A stretch of 64,000 bases of DNA, taken from contig OZ251225.1 in assembly GCA_965240325.2 (NCBI GenBank), positions 2,728,001 through 2,792,000 on the forward strand, given 5' to 3'. The translations under genes were made by a program, and so were the position numbers. Shown piece by piece: positions 1 through 8,227 of this stretch; within the stretch, counting starts at the first letter, position 1; every line of letters starts with the position of its first letter. Source of the stretch: Rebecca billardiae RCC1528. Lineage: Eukaryota; Haptophyta. Below the pieces are notes generated by a model that was not told where the DNA came from, did not search any database, and saw nothing but the letters and a program-made list of their open reading frames with translations.

Positions 1-2
1 TG

Positions 3-679
3 GGGTGCCTCTCGGCGTGCAACTTCATGTCGCAGGTGGCGTGGTCCGCGCCCGGACAGCCGAAATCCCGCTGGGTGGCCGACCGCCGCAGATCGCAGAA
101 CCAGACCGAGGGCACAGGCGGCACGCAGCCAGATGAGTCGACCGTCACGTCTGAGGATGTCGCGCGCACGTGCTGCGAGTGCGGCCACGGCGCTGACCGA
201 GGCATCTGCCCCGCGCCGAGGGTCATGCCGGGCGGCGAGGTGCGCGCGCGCGCGCGCGCTCGCGCCACGCTCGCGCCGCCTGCGCGCGCCAACGGCCTGC
301 GCGTGCTCACGCACGACAGCCCGCCGCCGCACCCACCACGGTGTCGCCGCCATCCACGCCGCAGGTGATCTGGCCGCCGCCCAACGACGCGTGCATCGCC
401 GGCTGCTCGCCTTACGCCAACTACCCCAAGTCGTACAAGAAGACGATGTGCACGCTCGGGCAGATGCCCGCGATCAAGTTCAACGAGCGCACGAGCATCG
501 AGCTCAGCCAGGTGCAGAAGATCTTCAAGGACTGGGCGCCGGAGGCGTACTCGTGGCAGTTCGACGACATGTCCTCGACCTACCTGTGCGAGGGCGCTGA
601 CTTCAAGCTCACCTTCTGCCCGCGCACCAAGAAGCACGACTCCGACAAGCACGGGGGCAGCGGCAAGGGCGACAAGTGA
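3..679 (+). CDS. Cysteine-rich protein, C-terminal part (5' end outside window)
   Basis: I do not recognise the family. The reading frame enters from the left edge and is rich in Cys, Trp and Pro. A likely intron lies at 240-364: the donor GTGCGC follows a GAG codon and the acceptor ends GCCGCAG, both phase 0. Exon 2 (365-679) reads VIWPPPNDACIAGC and continues to a lysine-rich tail ending before TGA at 677-679. Cysteines occur on both sides of the intron in regular spacing, which suggests a disulfide-bonded extracellular or lumenal domain. The N-terminus and any signal peptide lie outside the window. The exon 2 frame is secure. The exon 1 frame rests on matching phase and Cys content. Confidence 0.5.
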
Positions 680-885
680 GTCCTATGCGTGGCCGCGCGC
701 TGTCGAGGCGGGTGCTTGGCAGCGCTGCCATAGTGGACCGATCACGCCGATGCATGTGCTCGCGCAGGATATTGCCCGCACGAGACGATTGAAGAAGCTT
801 ACGAGTTACGGCGGCTACATACAGCCTCAGAGCGCTATACTACTGTCATCGATAATATATTAGTACGTACTGTTGCCAACTTTGA

Positions 886-2010
886 TCATCGTGCGTCAGT
901 CATAGTGAGTGAGTCATGCGGCGTGCTCCGAGAACGTAGCAATATAGGGGGGTCTGGATCCAGTTCAGCTTCGGAAGGGGGGCAGCTGCGGGCACGGAGG
1001 GACGCGCGCTCTTGCTCCGCCTCAGCTGCTGCGCCCTTCTTGGTCTCGGCGGTGCAGAGCCCGGCGGCAGTGGATGCGATGATGGTGGCGCCACCGCACA
1101 GCGTTAAGATGCCCACGTGCCGCTCCTCCGCCGTGCGGCCGAAAGCAGCCTGCAGGCTGATGGAGCCTAGCACCTCCGCTGCGATGAGGAGTACGCCAGA
1201 CACCGCTGCGTCCATCACCGCCATGCCCGACGCCATAAGCGCCTGCGTGCAGACCATAATGCTTGCGAAGGATAGCAGCGAGGCCCACGCCCAAGGGCTC
1301 CCTTCCCCCAAGCCACCGGCCAGTGGCAGCGACAGGCTCGCAGGGACCAGGAGGCCGCACGCGGGTGCCGCGGCGATGAGGCCTAGCGTCTGCGTGAGGA
1401 CGAGGGCGTGGAGAGGGGTATTCGATCTCACGTGGAGTACGCGCACTGCTGCGTAACCCACCGCGACGATGCAGGCACCGACGAGGGCGGCGGCAATGCC
1501 TCGGATCCGCATGATGTGCCTTGGAGCGTCGCCGTGATGGACGCCAGAGTTTGCAACGAGCCCCACGCCGACGACGATGCCGACACCGGACCAGACGCGC
1601 ATCGCGCTGATTGGCTCGCGCAGGAAGAGCCAGCCCAATGGAGAGGACCACAGGGCGACGGAGGCGAGCAGGATCATCGCGTCGGCGAGGGGTAGAAGCG
1701 CAACTGCCGTGTATGACAGCGCCGTGCCGAGGCCCGCGCCGAGCGCTCGCACGATGAGCCAGCCCCACGGCCGCGGGCTCGGCCCGAGCCACGAGCGCAC
1801 TGGCACGCCGCGCGCCACGAGGAATGCGCAGAAGAGCGCGAGCTGAAGACAGCTGCCGATGAAGATCATCTGCATGGGGCCCATACCGAGCGTCTGCGCT
1901 ACCTGGATGAGCAGCGACTGCACCGCGAAGCCCAAGCCGGCGAAAGCCGTACCGAGCACGCCGCGCCAGGCGGGCAGCATGCCGGCAAGCGCATTGATTC
2001 CAGCCATCAT
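886..2010 (-). CDS. DMT-superfamily (EamA / SLC35G-like) transporter
   Basis: This is a polytopic membrane protein of about 374 residues with roughly ten hydrophobic segments, the usual size and topology of the drug/metabolite transporter superfamily. The stretch with YTAVALLPLADAMILL followed by LGWLFLREPIS is the EamA repeat signature, and a second half-repeat follows (VLLIAAEVLGSISLQAAFG). This pattern is nearest to the SLC35G branch. The substrate cannot be told from sequence. I chose the ATG at 2010 (MMAGINALAG) because the first membrane span begins a few residues later. The frame is open further upstream, but no ATG occurs there. The C-terminal tail (about 45 residues) is charged and probably cytosolic. 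The gene ends at TGA 886-888. Confidence 0.75.
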   Translation of the reverse strand: MMAGINALAGMLPAWRGVLGTAFAGLGFAVQSLLIQVAQTLGMGPMQMIFIGSCLQLALFCAFLVARGVPVRSWLGPSPRPWGWLIVRALGAGLGTALSYTAVALLPLADAMILLASVALWSSPLGWLFLREPISAMRVWSGVGIVVGVGLVANSGVHHGDAPRHIMRIRGIAAALVGACIVAVGYAAVRVLHVRSNTPLHALVLTQTLGLIAAAPACGLLVPASLSLPLAGGLGEGSPWAWASLLSFASIMVCTQALMASGMAVMDAAVSGVLLIAAEVLGSISLQAAFGRTAEERHVGILTLCGGATIIASTAAGLCTAETKKGAAAEAEQERASLRARSCPPSEAELDPDPPILLRSRSTPHDSLTMTDAR

Positions 2011-2223
2011 CGACGTCGAGGCGGGCCGGGCCGTACAGTATCCATACTTGCCATCCGATCCACCGCCAGACGCTGCGGCTGGTGGTGAGCACCACTGCAC
2101 CAGCTGCCTCGGCAGCAGGCGTGCGGGATCCAAGCTCGCGCGTCCCGGACGAACCGTCAGCAAGGGTGGTCAGGGTCGCCGACTCCAGTGGCGTCCGCAA
2201 TGCTTCTCAAGTGACCTTTTTTT

Positions 2224-2305
2224 CTCGGCGCCAAAAAAAGTTTTCTTCCGCGCGAAAAAAGTTTTCCTTCGCGCCAAAAAAAGTTTTCTTCGCGCGAAAA
2301 AAAGT
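2224..2305. repeat. Tandem repeat, about four 21-22 bp units
   Basis: Four head-to-tail units alternate between CGCGCC and CGCGCG, each followed by an A6-A7 run and GTTTTC. The array lies upstream of the DMT transporter start. The rest of 2011-2953 shows no convincing gene. Confidence 0.8.
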
Positions 2306-2953
2306 TCTGCTCCCGTTCGGTAGTTATGGATTGGCTTATGGCCGAAAGCGTGGTGCCTTGACCTTGTCATGTTTGGGCCCTGTTCACCACGGTGTTTTCA
2401 CTGTGAAATGGCAGAGGTCATATCTCACGAACCACAGACCGTAGCAAGCTCGGGATGGTTTTGCCGCGTTCCTAGGCGTGCTTAGAAGTTTATTTTTAAA
2501 GCACGAACAAGTTTGAGGCTGAGCGCCGTATCTAGCTTACAGCTACTTGCGCTCGGTCGCGGCGGCCAAGATTTAGTTAGCAAGAAGGTGCTCCGCGGGC
2601 TGGGAGAGCCAGGTGTGGCCAAATGCAAATCCACCGAACGATATAAGTAATATTAATATATATTTTAAAGTGTATATTTTAAAACTTATTTAAAACCCGC
2701 GGGCTCACGGTCCACCCCGTAAGTGATTAGTGAACCCAGTTGGGCACTCCAGCGGTAAAATCGTAAATGCGGTTGCCGGCGCCAGTCGTCATTACTCATT
2801 GCGCCAATTGCGGCCCCGTTGCGGGCGGCACGGACGGCACGGTGACCGTGTGACGACGACAGTCGACTGCTTGTCCGTGTCGGACAACTTGTCATCGTTG
2901 AGTAGCAGGATATTGTCCGCCTATTGAACTCGTATTATCATGGAGAACTGGAT

Positions 2954-4082
2954 TCATGATGATGAGTGCTGCTTAATCGTCGCCGACTTTGGCGCAAACT
3001 CGTCAGCCAGGAGCTCGCGCACGAAGATGGCGTCCTGCGCATGCGGCCGGTTCCCCTCCTCGAAGGTGTACGATGACGCCACGGCCAAGCGGCGCCCGTC
3101 GGGCGAGAAGCCGAGCGAGGCGATGGCGGCAGGGTAGCCGCTCCATTGGCACAGCCGCTTCTTGTGCGCGCCATCCCACGCGTTCACGGTGCCGTCACAG
3201 CCGCCCGAGGCGAACGTGCCGTGGACGGGGTGAAAGGCAAGCGCATTCACGGGATGCGCGACGTCCATACCATCCTCGCCTGTCGCGGTGTGGGAGGGCG
3301 CGCCCGTGCAGGGCGTCAGTGTTTCGTGCTGCGCGTGAGCACTGACCTGGGGCGCGCACACGGGCGCTCGCGGCGGTGCGCGCACTGGTCGAGCGATGGC
3401 ACTTGAACGCGTACTTGCGCGCCTGTACTTCGGGGGATGCGTCGATGTACTCCATGGCCACCCGCCCTTCCACGGAGCCAAGAGCGTAGCCTCCGCCGTC
3501 GATGTGGCAAGCGACACACCGCGTCTGGGTCTTGAGTGATGACTCGCGGCGCTGCAAGGGCTCGGCCATGTTGCGCGCGTCCAGGATCAAGACGGCTCGC
3601 CCAGCGGTGGCAACCACGACTATCGGTGCGCTGCTCAGCTCGGCGGTCGCGAGAGCAAACACCTTGTCTGGCTGCACGAATGTGCCCTGGCACGCGGACG
3701 GTGCACGCACGTCCCAAAGCTTGACGCTCCGGTCCCAGCTGCCACTCACGAAGCTCGTGGCGCCAGGGAGCGGTTCGATGCAGCGAATTGGCGCGTCGTG
3801 CACTCCCAACACAGTCTCCGTCCCAGTCACCCAGTCGTGCGAGCGAAGCTCACGGTCCACCCCGCCCGACAGCACCGATGTCGCCGAGATCGGCGCGACA
3901 TCCAACACAGCCGCGCGGTGCGCGTAACGCGCGCGCAGCGTATTGCCCACGGCGTCATAGAGGTAGACGTGCGAGTCCCATGACGAGGCGACGACCGTGT
4001 CGTTCGATGCAAAGCGGACACAAGTGACGCCGTCCGCGGGCGCGTTCGCGAGCGCGATCTGGGGAGAGGTGCGGCCCCGCAT
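2954..4082 (-). CDS. BUB3: BUB3, mitotic checkpoint WD40 protein
   Basis: BUB3 is the WD40 propeller that brings BUB1 and BUBR1/Mad3 to kinetochores in the spindle checkpoint. The family hallmarks are in order: [26 protein letters not shown], the repeat [44 protein letters not shown] with [26 protein letters not shown], and [20 protein letters not shown]. One intron (3280-3385, 106 bp) splits the gene just after KCHR. The donor is A|GTGCGC in phase 1 and the acceptor is CGACAG|GC. Spliced length is 340 residues against about 328 in animals. The ATG at 4082 matches the family N-terminus; an in-frame ATG at 4139 would add 19 residues. The protein acts in the nucleus at kinetochores. The gene is divergent from the GT25-like gene, about 170 bp away. 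Confidence 0.92.
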
Positions 4083-4250
4083 TGTTTTGAATTGCGCGGA
4101 AATCAGCCGGCCGTGGGTCCGGGCGCGCAGACCTTTCACTGCTGCTGCTTTTTAGTCCGGTGCACCCGTGCGCATGGTTCTGATACTGCTAAAATGCTTC
4201 GGTGAGTTGAGGGCCGGCCGGGCACCTCCTCAGTCCTCACCGGGTCAATA
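4083..4250. promoter_or_regulatory. Short divergent intergenic region, BUB3 / GT25-like gene
   Basis: Only about 168 bp separate the divergent start codons, so core promoter elements of both genes should lie here. No clear TATA box is visible. The assignment rests on gene arrangement alone. Confidence 0.35.
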
Positions 4251-5408
4251 ATGGCGGCGCGCCTACTGGTGGCATGGCTGTTGGCGGCAAGCATCTGCGC
4301 GCTAGGTGACGACGCGTGCGACGACCCGAGCCGTGCGCCCGAGCTCGTAGCCGCATACTACATCAACCGCGATCGGGACGTCGAGCGGCACGAGTTCATG
4401 AATCGCACGCTCCGAGCTGCGGGCATCAGGCCGGTGCGCGTACCCGCCATCGAGCCACCCGTCGAGAAGATACGCACGCTGCTCTACGATAGCTCGCTCG
4501 CGTACGAGAACACGTCTTTGGTGAAGACGATGCGCTCCCAACGCCACTGCATCGCGGCGACGCGCCCCAGCCGCCGCGGGCAGTCCGAGCGCCCGCTCTC
4601 GCGCTGCGTGCACCCCATCGCGAGGAATCCAATGGGCTGCGTGCACCTGAACGCGTACGGCCCCAACATGACGGAGCTGGTGCATGTGAGCACGAGCGTG
4701 AGCAGCAGCACGTGCGGCCGACTGATTGCGAGCTACTTGAGTGCGCTCAAGGCCGTGCGCAGCATCCACGACGACTCCGAGAGCTCACGACCCACGCGGC
4801 GGAAGGGAGGCACGCGCAAGGCGGACCAGACGCGCGCGCCGCGACCCGACGAGCGGTACTACCTGCTGATGGAGGATGACTCGATGATCATCCCCGAGTG
4901 GCGCCAACGCCTCTGCCGGTTCCTGCGGATCTCGCCCGCGCACACGTGGGACATTGCCAAGGTCGACGTGGACGAGGCCGACCAGAACCCGCGCGTGCAG
5001 GTGCAGCGCAAGCGTGTGGGCAACCTGTACACGCGCGAGGAGCTCGCCGTGCTCCGCGCCGACCCGATAGCGTGGGCGAACAACCGGCACGTGAGCAGCA
5101 AGCGCGTGCCGTTCGCGTACGGCATGGCGGCGGTGCTGCTGCGCGAAAGTGCCGTGCCGCACCTGCTCGCCCTGATGGAGGATGACCACATGTTCGTGTT
5201 CGACTTGCAAGTGGCCAAGTGGAGTTACACTCGCGCCCTGCGCGTCGCACTGACGAGAGACCGGATGTGCGACCCCAACTCCCCGCTGCAGCGAGTGACG
5301 ACCCTTGGAAAGGCCAGGCCGAGTCCGGGCGGGAACGAGGGAGCCACTCCACCCAGAGCCACGCGCGAGGGCTCCAAGGGCCCCACGCATCGCGCGCCGC
5401 GGCGCTAA
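4251..5408 (+). CDS. GT25-like glycosyltransferase, paralogue 1 (secretory)
   Basis: This 385-residue protein begins with a signal peptide or anchor (MAARLLVAWLLAASICALG) and continues with AYYINRDRDVERHEFMNRTL, the entry motif of family GT25 (procollagen galactosyltransferase / LOB-type enzymes). An acidic metal and nucleotide-sugar motif, LLMEDDSMI, lies near residues 205-210. It is followed by HTWDIAKVDVDEAD and a conserved RVPFAYGMAAVLLRESAVP segment. Two further paralogues (40209-41477 and 43510-44760) share this order of motifs. A Golgi or ER sugar transferase is expected; the acceptor is unknown. This copy has a longer, low-complexity C-terminal tail than the other two. No intron is needed. 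Confidence 0.72.
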   Translation: MAARLLVAWLLAASICALGDDACDDPSRAPELVAAYYINRDRDVERHEFMNRTLRAAGIRPVRVPAIEPPVEKIRTLLYDSSLAYENTSLVKTMRSQRHCIAATRPSRRGQSERPLSRCVHPIARNPMGCVHLNAYGPNMTELVHVSTSVSSSTCGRLIASYLSALKAVRSIHDDSESSRPTRRKGGTRKADQTRAPRPDERYYLLMEDDSMIIPEWRQRLCRFLRISPAHTWDIAKVDVDEADQNPRVQVQRKRVGNLYTREELAVLRADPIAWANNRHVSSKRVPFAYGMAAVLLRESAVPHLLALMEDDHMFVFDLQVAKWSYTRALRVALTRDRMCDPNSPLQRVTTLGKARPSPGGNEGATPPRATREGSKGPTHRAPRR

Positions 5409-5703
5409 GAATACGATGAAGCATTAGCAGGCGTTAGGCGCTACGACTCGGCTTAGGACGATGGCGGAGAATTCCAGTGCTGCCATCACCTCAGCAGAGA
5501 TCAGCAGTATAGGGTCCTCTGATTACTACTGAGTATGATCGATGAGGCGGCCCGAGTGCGCGCTCACTCGCGTCGCATCCGAGAGTGCATGATCACACTG
5601 ATCAGTAACGACGATGTCGATGCGCATATATATGAATTCATGACTCTGCTGATGGCGGTTGATCGGCGACTCCGACGATACGACGGCCTAGCTAGAGCTC
5701 TTA

Positions 5704-5741
<38 letters not shown>

Positions 5742-6036
5742 TATAGCACTATTAGACCGACTATAGTTATAGAAGTTTACTACGACGACTATTATTAGTC
5801 TATTAGACCGACTAGTTGAGAAGTTTACGCGACTACTATACATACATGCAGTCGTCAGTATATTCCTCCTCAGCAGCATTTGTCATCATCATCAAAGCAT
5901 CTGATGCTTATCGTCACTTTTATAGACCGACTACTACTTAGACGAATAAGAATACTATACGCTAGCTACGACTAAATTTCGTCGCGCAGTATATATATAT
6001 ATTGGCATCAGCAGCATATATTGGTTATCGCGGTCA
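5409..6036. other. Intergenic region with (TA)n microsatellite
   Basis: The sequence is AT-rich compared with the genes on either side. It holds a (TA)17-type run at about 5705-5738 and shorter TA runs near 5990-6002. No gene is seen. Confidence 0.7.
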
Positions 6037-8148
6037 TCAAAGCATCTGCTGGCGAATAAGTAGAGTAGTGGACGGGCGCGACGACCAGTTGGCCGCCGAT
6101 GCGGCCGTCTCGTGATGATGACGGCTGAGCGACGGAGCAGGTGAGGCTCTCTTCTGCGATGAGGTGGCCGCAGAGCAGTGGCCTCGATCCTCGTCGCGCG
6201 GCTTGCCGCCAGTGGCACTAGCCACTGCTGCCTCGTCAGCCGCCTTAGCACCGGCGCCATGAGCGCTCTCGTCATCATCGTCGACGTCCGGAAGGCACAG
6301 CACGCGCCCCGCCCATGCGCAGCCTCTTCCACGCAGGAAGGGCAGGAAGAGCGTCACCAGCACTGGGGTGAGCAGGCTCGTGCCGAGCAACCAGATGAAC
6401 AGCGCGCGCGCGTCGCCCGCCCACCCCGGACAGGCGGGGCACGAGCTCGGGCAGTCGCCGCCCAGCCCGCCGTGCGCGAGCGAGGTTGCGAAGCCCTCGC
6501 CGGCGCAGACTGACGAGATCGAGCGGCACGCTGCCAGCCCGGCGCCGGCGCCGGCATCACGGCTGGCGCAGAAGTGGCCTTCGGCGTCCCGGCAGCGCGT
6601 GCAGTTGGGCGAATACGCCGCGAGCAGCACGCCGTTGAGCGCCGCGGGCAGCCTCGAGATCACCTCGCGCATCATCCCCGCGCCGGCGAGGAAGATTGCC
6701 TCCCGCCCGCGCGGCGCGAGCGTGGCCAGCCACTCGAAGAAGCGCGGCGCCCACAGCACCTCGCCCGCCGTCTGCAGTGTCATCCAAGCCGCCGCGGCGG
6801 GCACGCTCGGCGCGAGGACGAGCGGCAGCGTCGAGAGCGCCATCAGCCACATGCCCGGTAGCATGACGCTAAGCGACTCGCGGTGCGCGCTCAGCGCCGC
6901 CACCACCGGCGGCAGCGTCGCGCAGCCCCACAGGTTGATCGAGTGGATCCTGAAGATGGGCACGCCCTCGCCATAGAAGCGCTCGAGGTACGCGGGGAGA
7001 ATCGTGTCCATATCGACCCACAGCTTGGCGAGCGGCGCGACCATCAGCGACATGGCCACGGCGCGGCCGAAGGCGCGCAGCCGGAGCAGCTCGCGCGCCG
7101 AGGCGCCCACGGCGCGCGCGTCGCGGCACAGCGCTCGTGTGAGCACCGACACAGGCCACGTGCGCGGCCCGGCTGCTGCGGGCGTGTGCGAGCCAGGGGC
7201 GTCGGCGGCCACTGCTGCCGCGCCCACTCGGGATGGCACAACCACGTACCTGACGGGCTGGGGCTCGGGCTGGGGCTCGTCCTCGCCATGGCCGGGCCCG
7301 AGTCCGCCGCGCGAGGGCAGCGAGTGCGACCGCTGCGGCGCCACGGGCGGTGGCTCCTGCTGCGGCCGCGACGGCACAGCCGGCAGGTCAGAGCCATGCG
7401 CGCCCGCGGCAGCTGCGTCCGCGAGCACGGGCACGAGCTCAAGGTCGTGCACGAAGCACGCCGTCGCGCCGAGGCACACCAGGGTGAGCACCCAGGTGAA
7501 CACGACCCACGTGCGCAGGCCGCTCCACAGGATCGGCTGCGCGCCGCCGAGCGCGGCGGGGAGCGGCAACGTGAACTCAAAGTTGCGCGTGCGCGTCAGA
7601 TCGATCCCGAGATCCACAAACGCGCCCGCGAGGTTGTGCAGCGCGTACTGCAGCGCGAAGACGATGGGGCGCGTGCCCGAGTGCGTGAGCTTCTTGAGCG
7701 AGACGCCATACAGCCCTGTGGTGAGCAATGCCTCGCCAAAGGGCGTGAGCGTGAGCAGCGTGAGCGTCGCGACGGCCGGCGAGCGCGTGAACGCCACCAT
7801 GCCTCGGCTCACAGCCCCAACGCTCAGCGCGACGAGTGCGACCATGCGCACGCCGATGGTGTCGACCAGAAGCGCGCCTACAACGCCAAAGCCCACGTGA
7901 AACCAGCTCTGGATGCCGATTACGAGTCCAGCGCGCTCGTCCCTGATCCGAAATTCTGTCGTTAGATACGTGTACTGCACAAACGACATGCCAAACGAGC
8001 GGCCCCTGTCCAGCACGCAGATGACCAGCACGACGACAGCTTGGCGTGGGATCGAACGGGCGGCTGCCCACGACTCAGCGAGCCGCCGAGCCCACCCGAC
8101 TGGGTCAGGCGATCTCAGGGAGTCGGCACTCAGCGCGTCGGCAGCCAT
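6037..8148 (-). CDS. Major facilitator superfamily-like transporter
   Basis: This polytopic membrane protein has two blocks of hydrophobic segments separated by a long Pro/Gln-rich hydrophilic loop, the 6+6 layout of MFS carriers. Block one starts at RQAVVVLVICVLDRGRSFGM and contains HNLAGAFVDLGIDL. Block two includes LMVAPLAKLWVDMDTILPAY and GEVLWAPRFFEWLATLAPRGRE. A Cys-rich extracellular-type loop (CTRCRDAEGHFCASRDAG and following) interrupts the last helices. The substrate is unknown. I chose the ATG at 8148 (MAADALSADS). In-frame ATGs at 8214, 8229 and 8427 are possible, but the last would run far into the divergent neighbour. The tail is acidic, then Ser/Ala-rich. About 703 residues. 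Confidence 0.6.
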   Translation of the reverse strand: MAADALSADSLRSPDPVGWARRLAESWAAARSIPRQAVVVLVICVLDRGRSFGMSFVQYTYLTTEFRIRDERAGLVIGIQSWFHVGFGVVGALLVDTIGVRMVALVALSVGAVSRGMVAFTRSPAVATLTLLTLTPFGEALLTTGLYGVSLKKLTHSGTRPIVFALQYALHNLAGAFVDLGIDLTRTRNFEFTLPLPAALGGAQPILWSGLRTWVVFTWVLTLVCLGATACFVHDLELVPVLADAAAAGAHGSDLPAVPSRPQQEPPPVAPQRSHSLPSRGGLGPGHGEDEPQPEPQPVRYVVVPSRVGAAAVAADAPGSHTPAAAGPRTWPVSVLTRALCRDARAVGASARELLRLRAFGRAVAMSLMVAPLAKLWVDMDTILPAYLERFYGEGVPIFRIHSINLWGCATLPPVVAALSAHRESLSVMLPGMWLMALSTLPLVLAPSVPAAAAWMTLQTAGEVLWAPRFFEWLATLAPRGREAIFLAGAGMMREVISRLPAALNGVLLAAYSPNCTRCRDAEGHFCASRDAGAGAGLAACRSISSVCAGEGFATSLAHGGLGGDCPSSCPACPGWAGDARALFIWLLGTSLLTPVLVTLFLPFLRGRGCAWAGRVLCLPDVDDDDESAHGAGAKAADEAAVASATGGKPRDEDRGHCSAATSSQKRASPAPSLSRHHHETAASAANWSSRPSTTLLIRQQML

Positions 8149-8227
8149 TTCTACGCCGTCCACGCTCGCGGAGGCCCGGAAATTTTGGTGCCCGTGCAGG
8201 TGCCCGTTGGTCATCTGTACGGTGGTC

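Noticed and set aside
5535-5798. Short frames running through TA repeats
   Set aside because: Ile/Tyr dipeptide runs come from the microsatellite; there is no coding signal.
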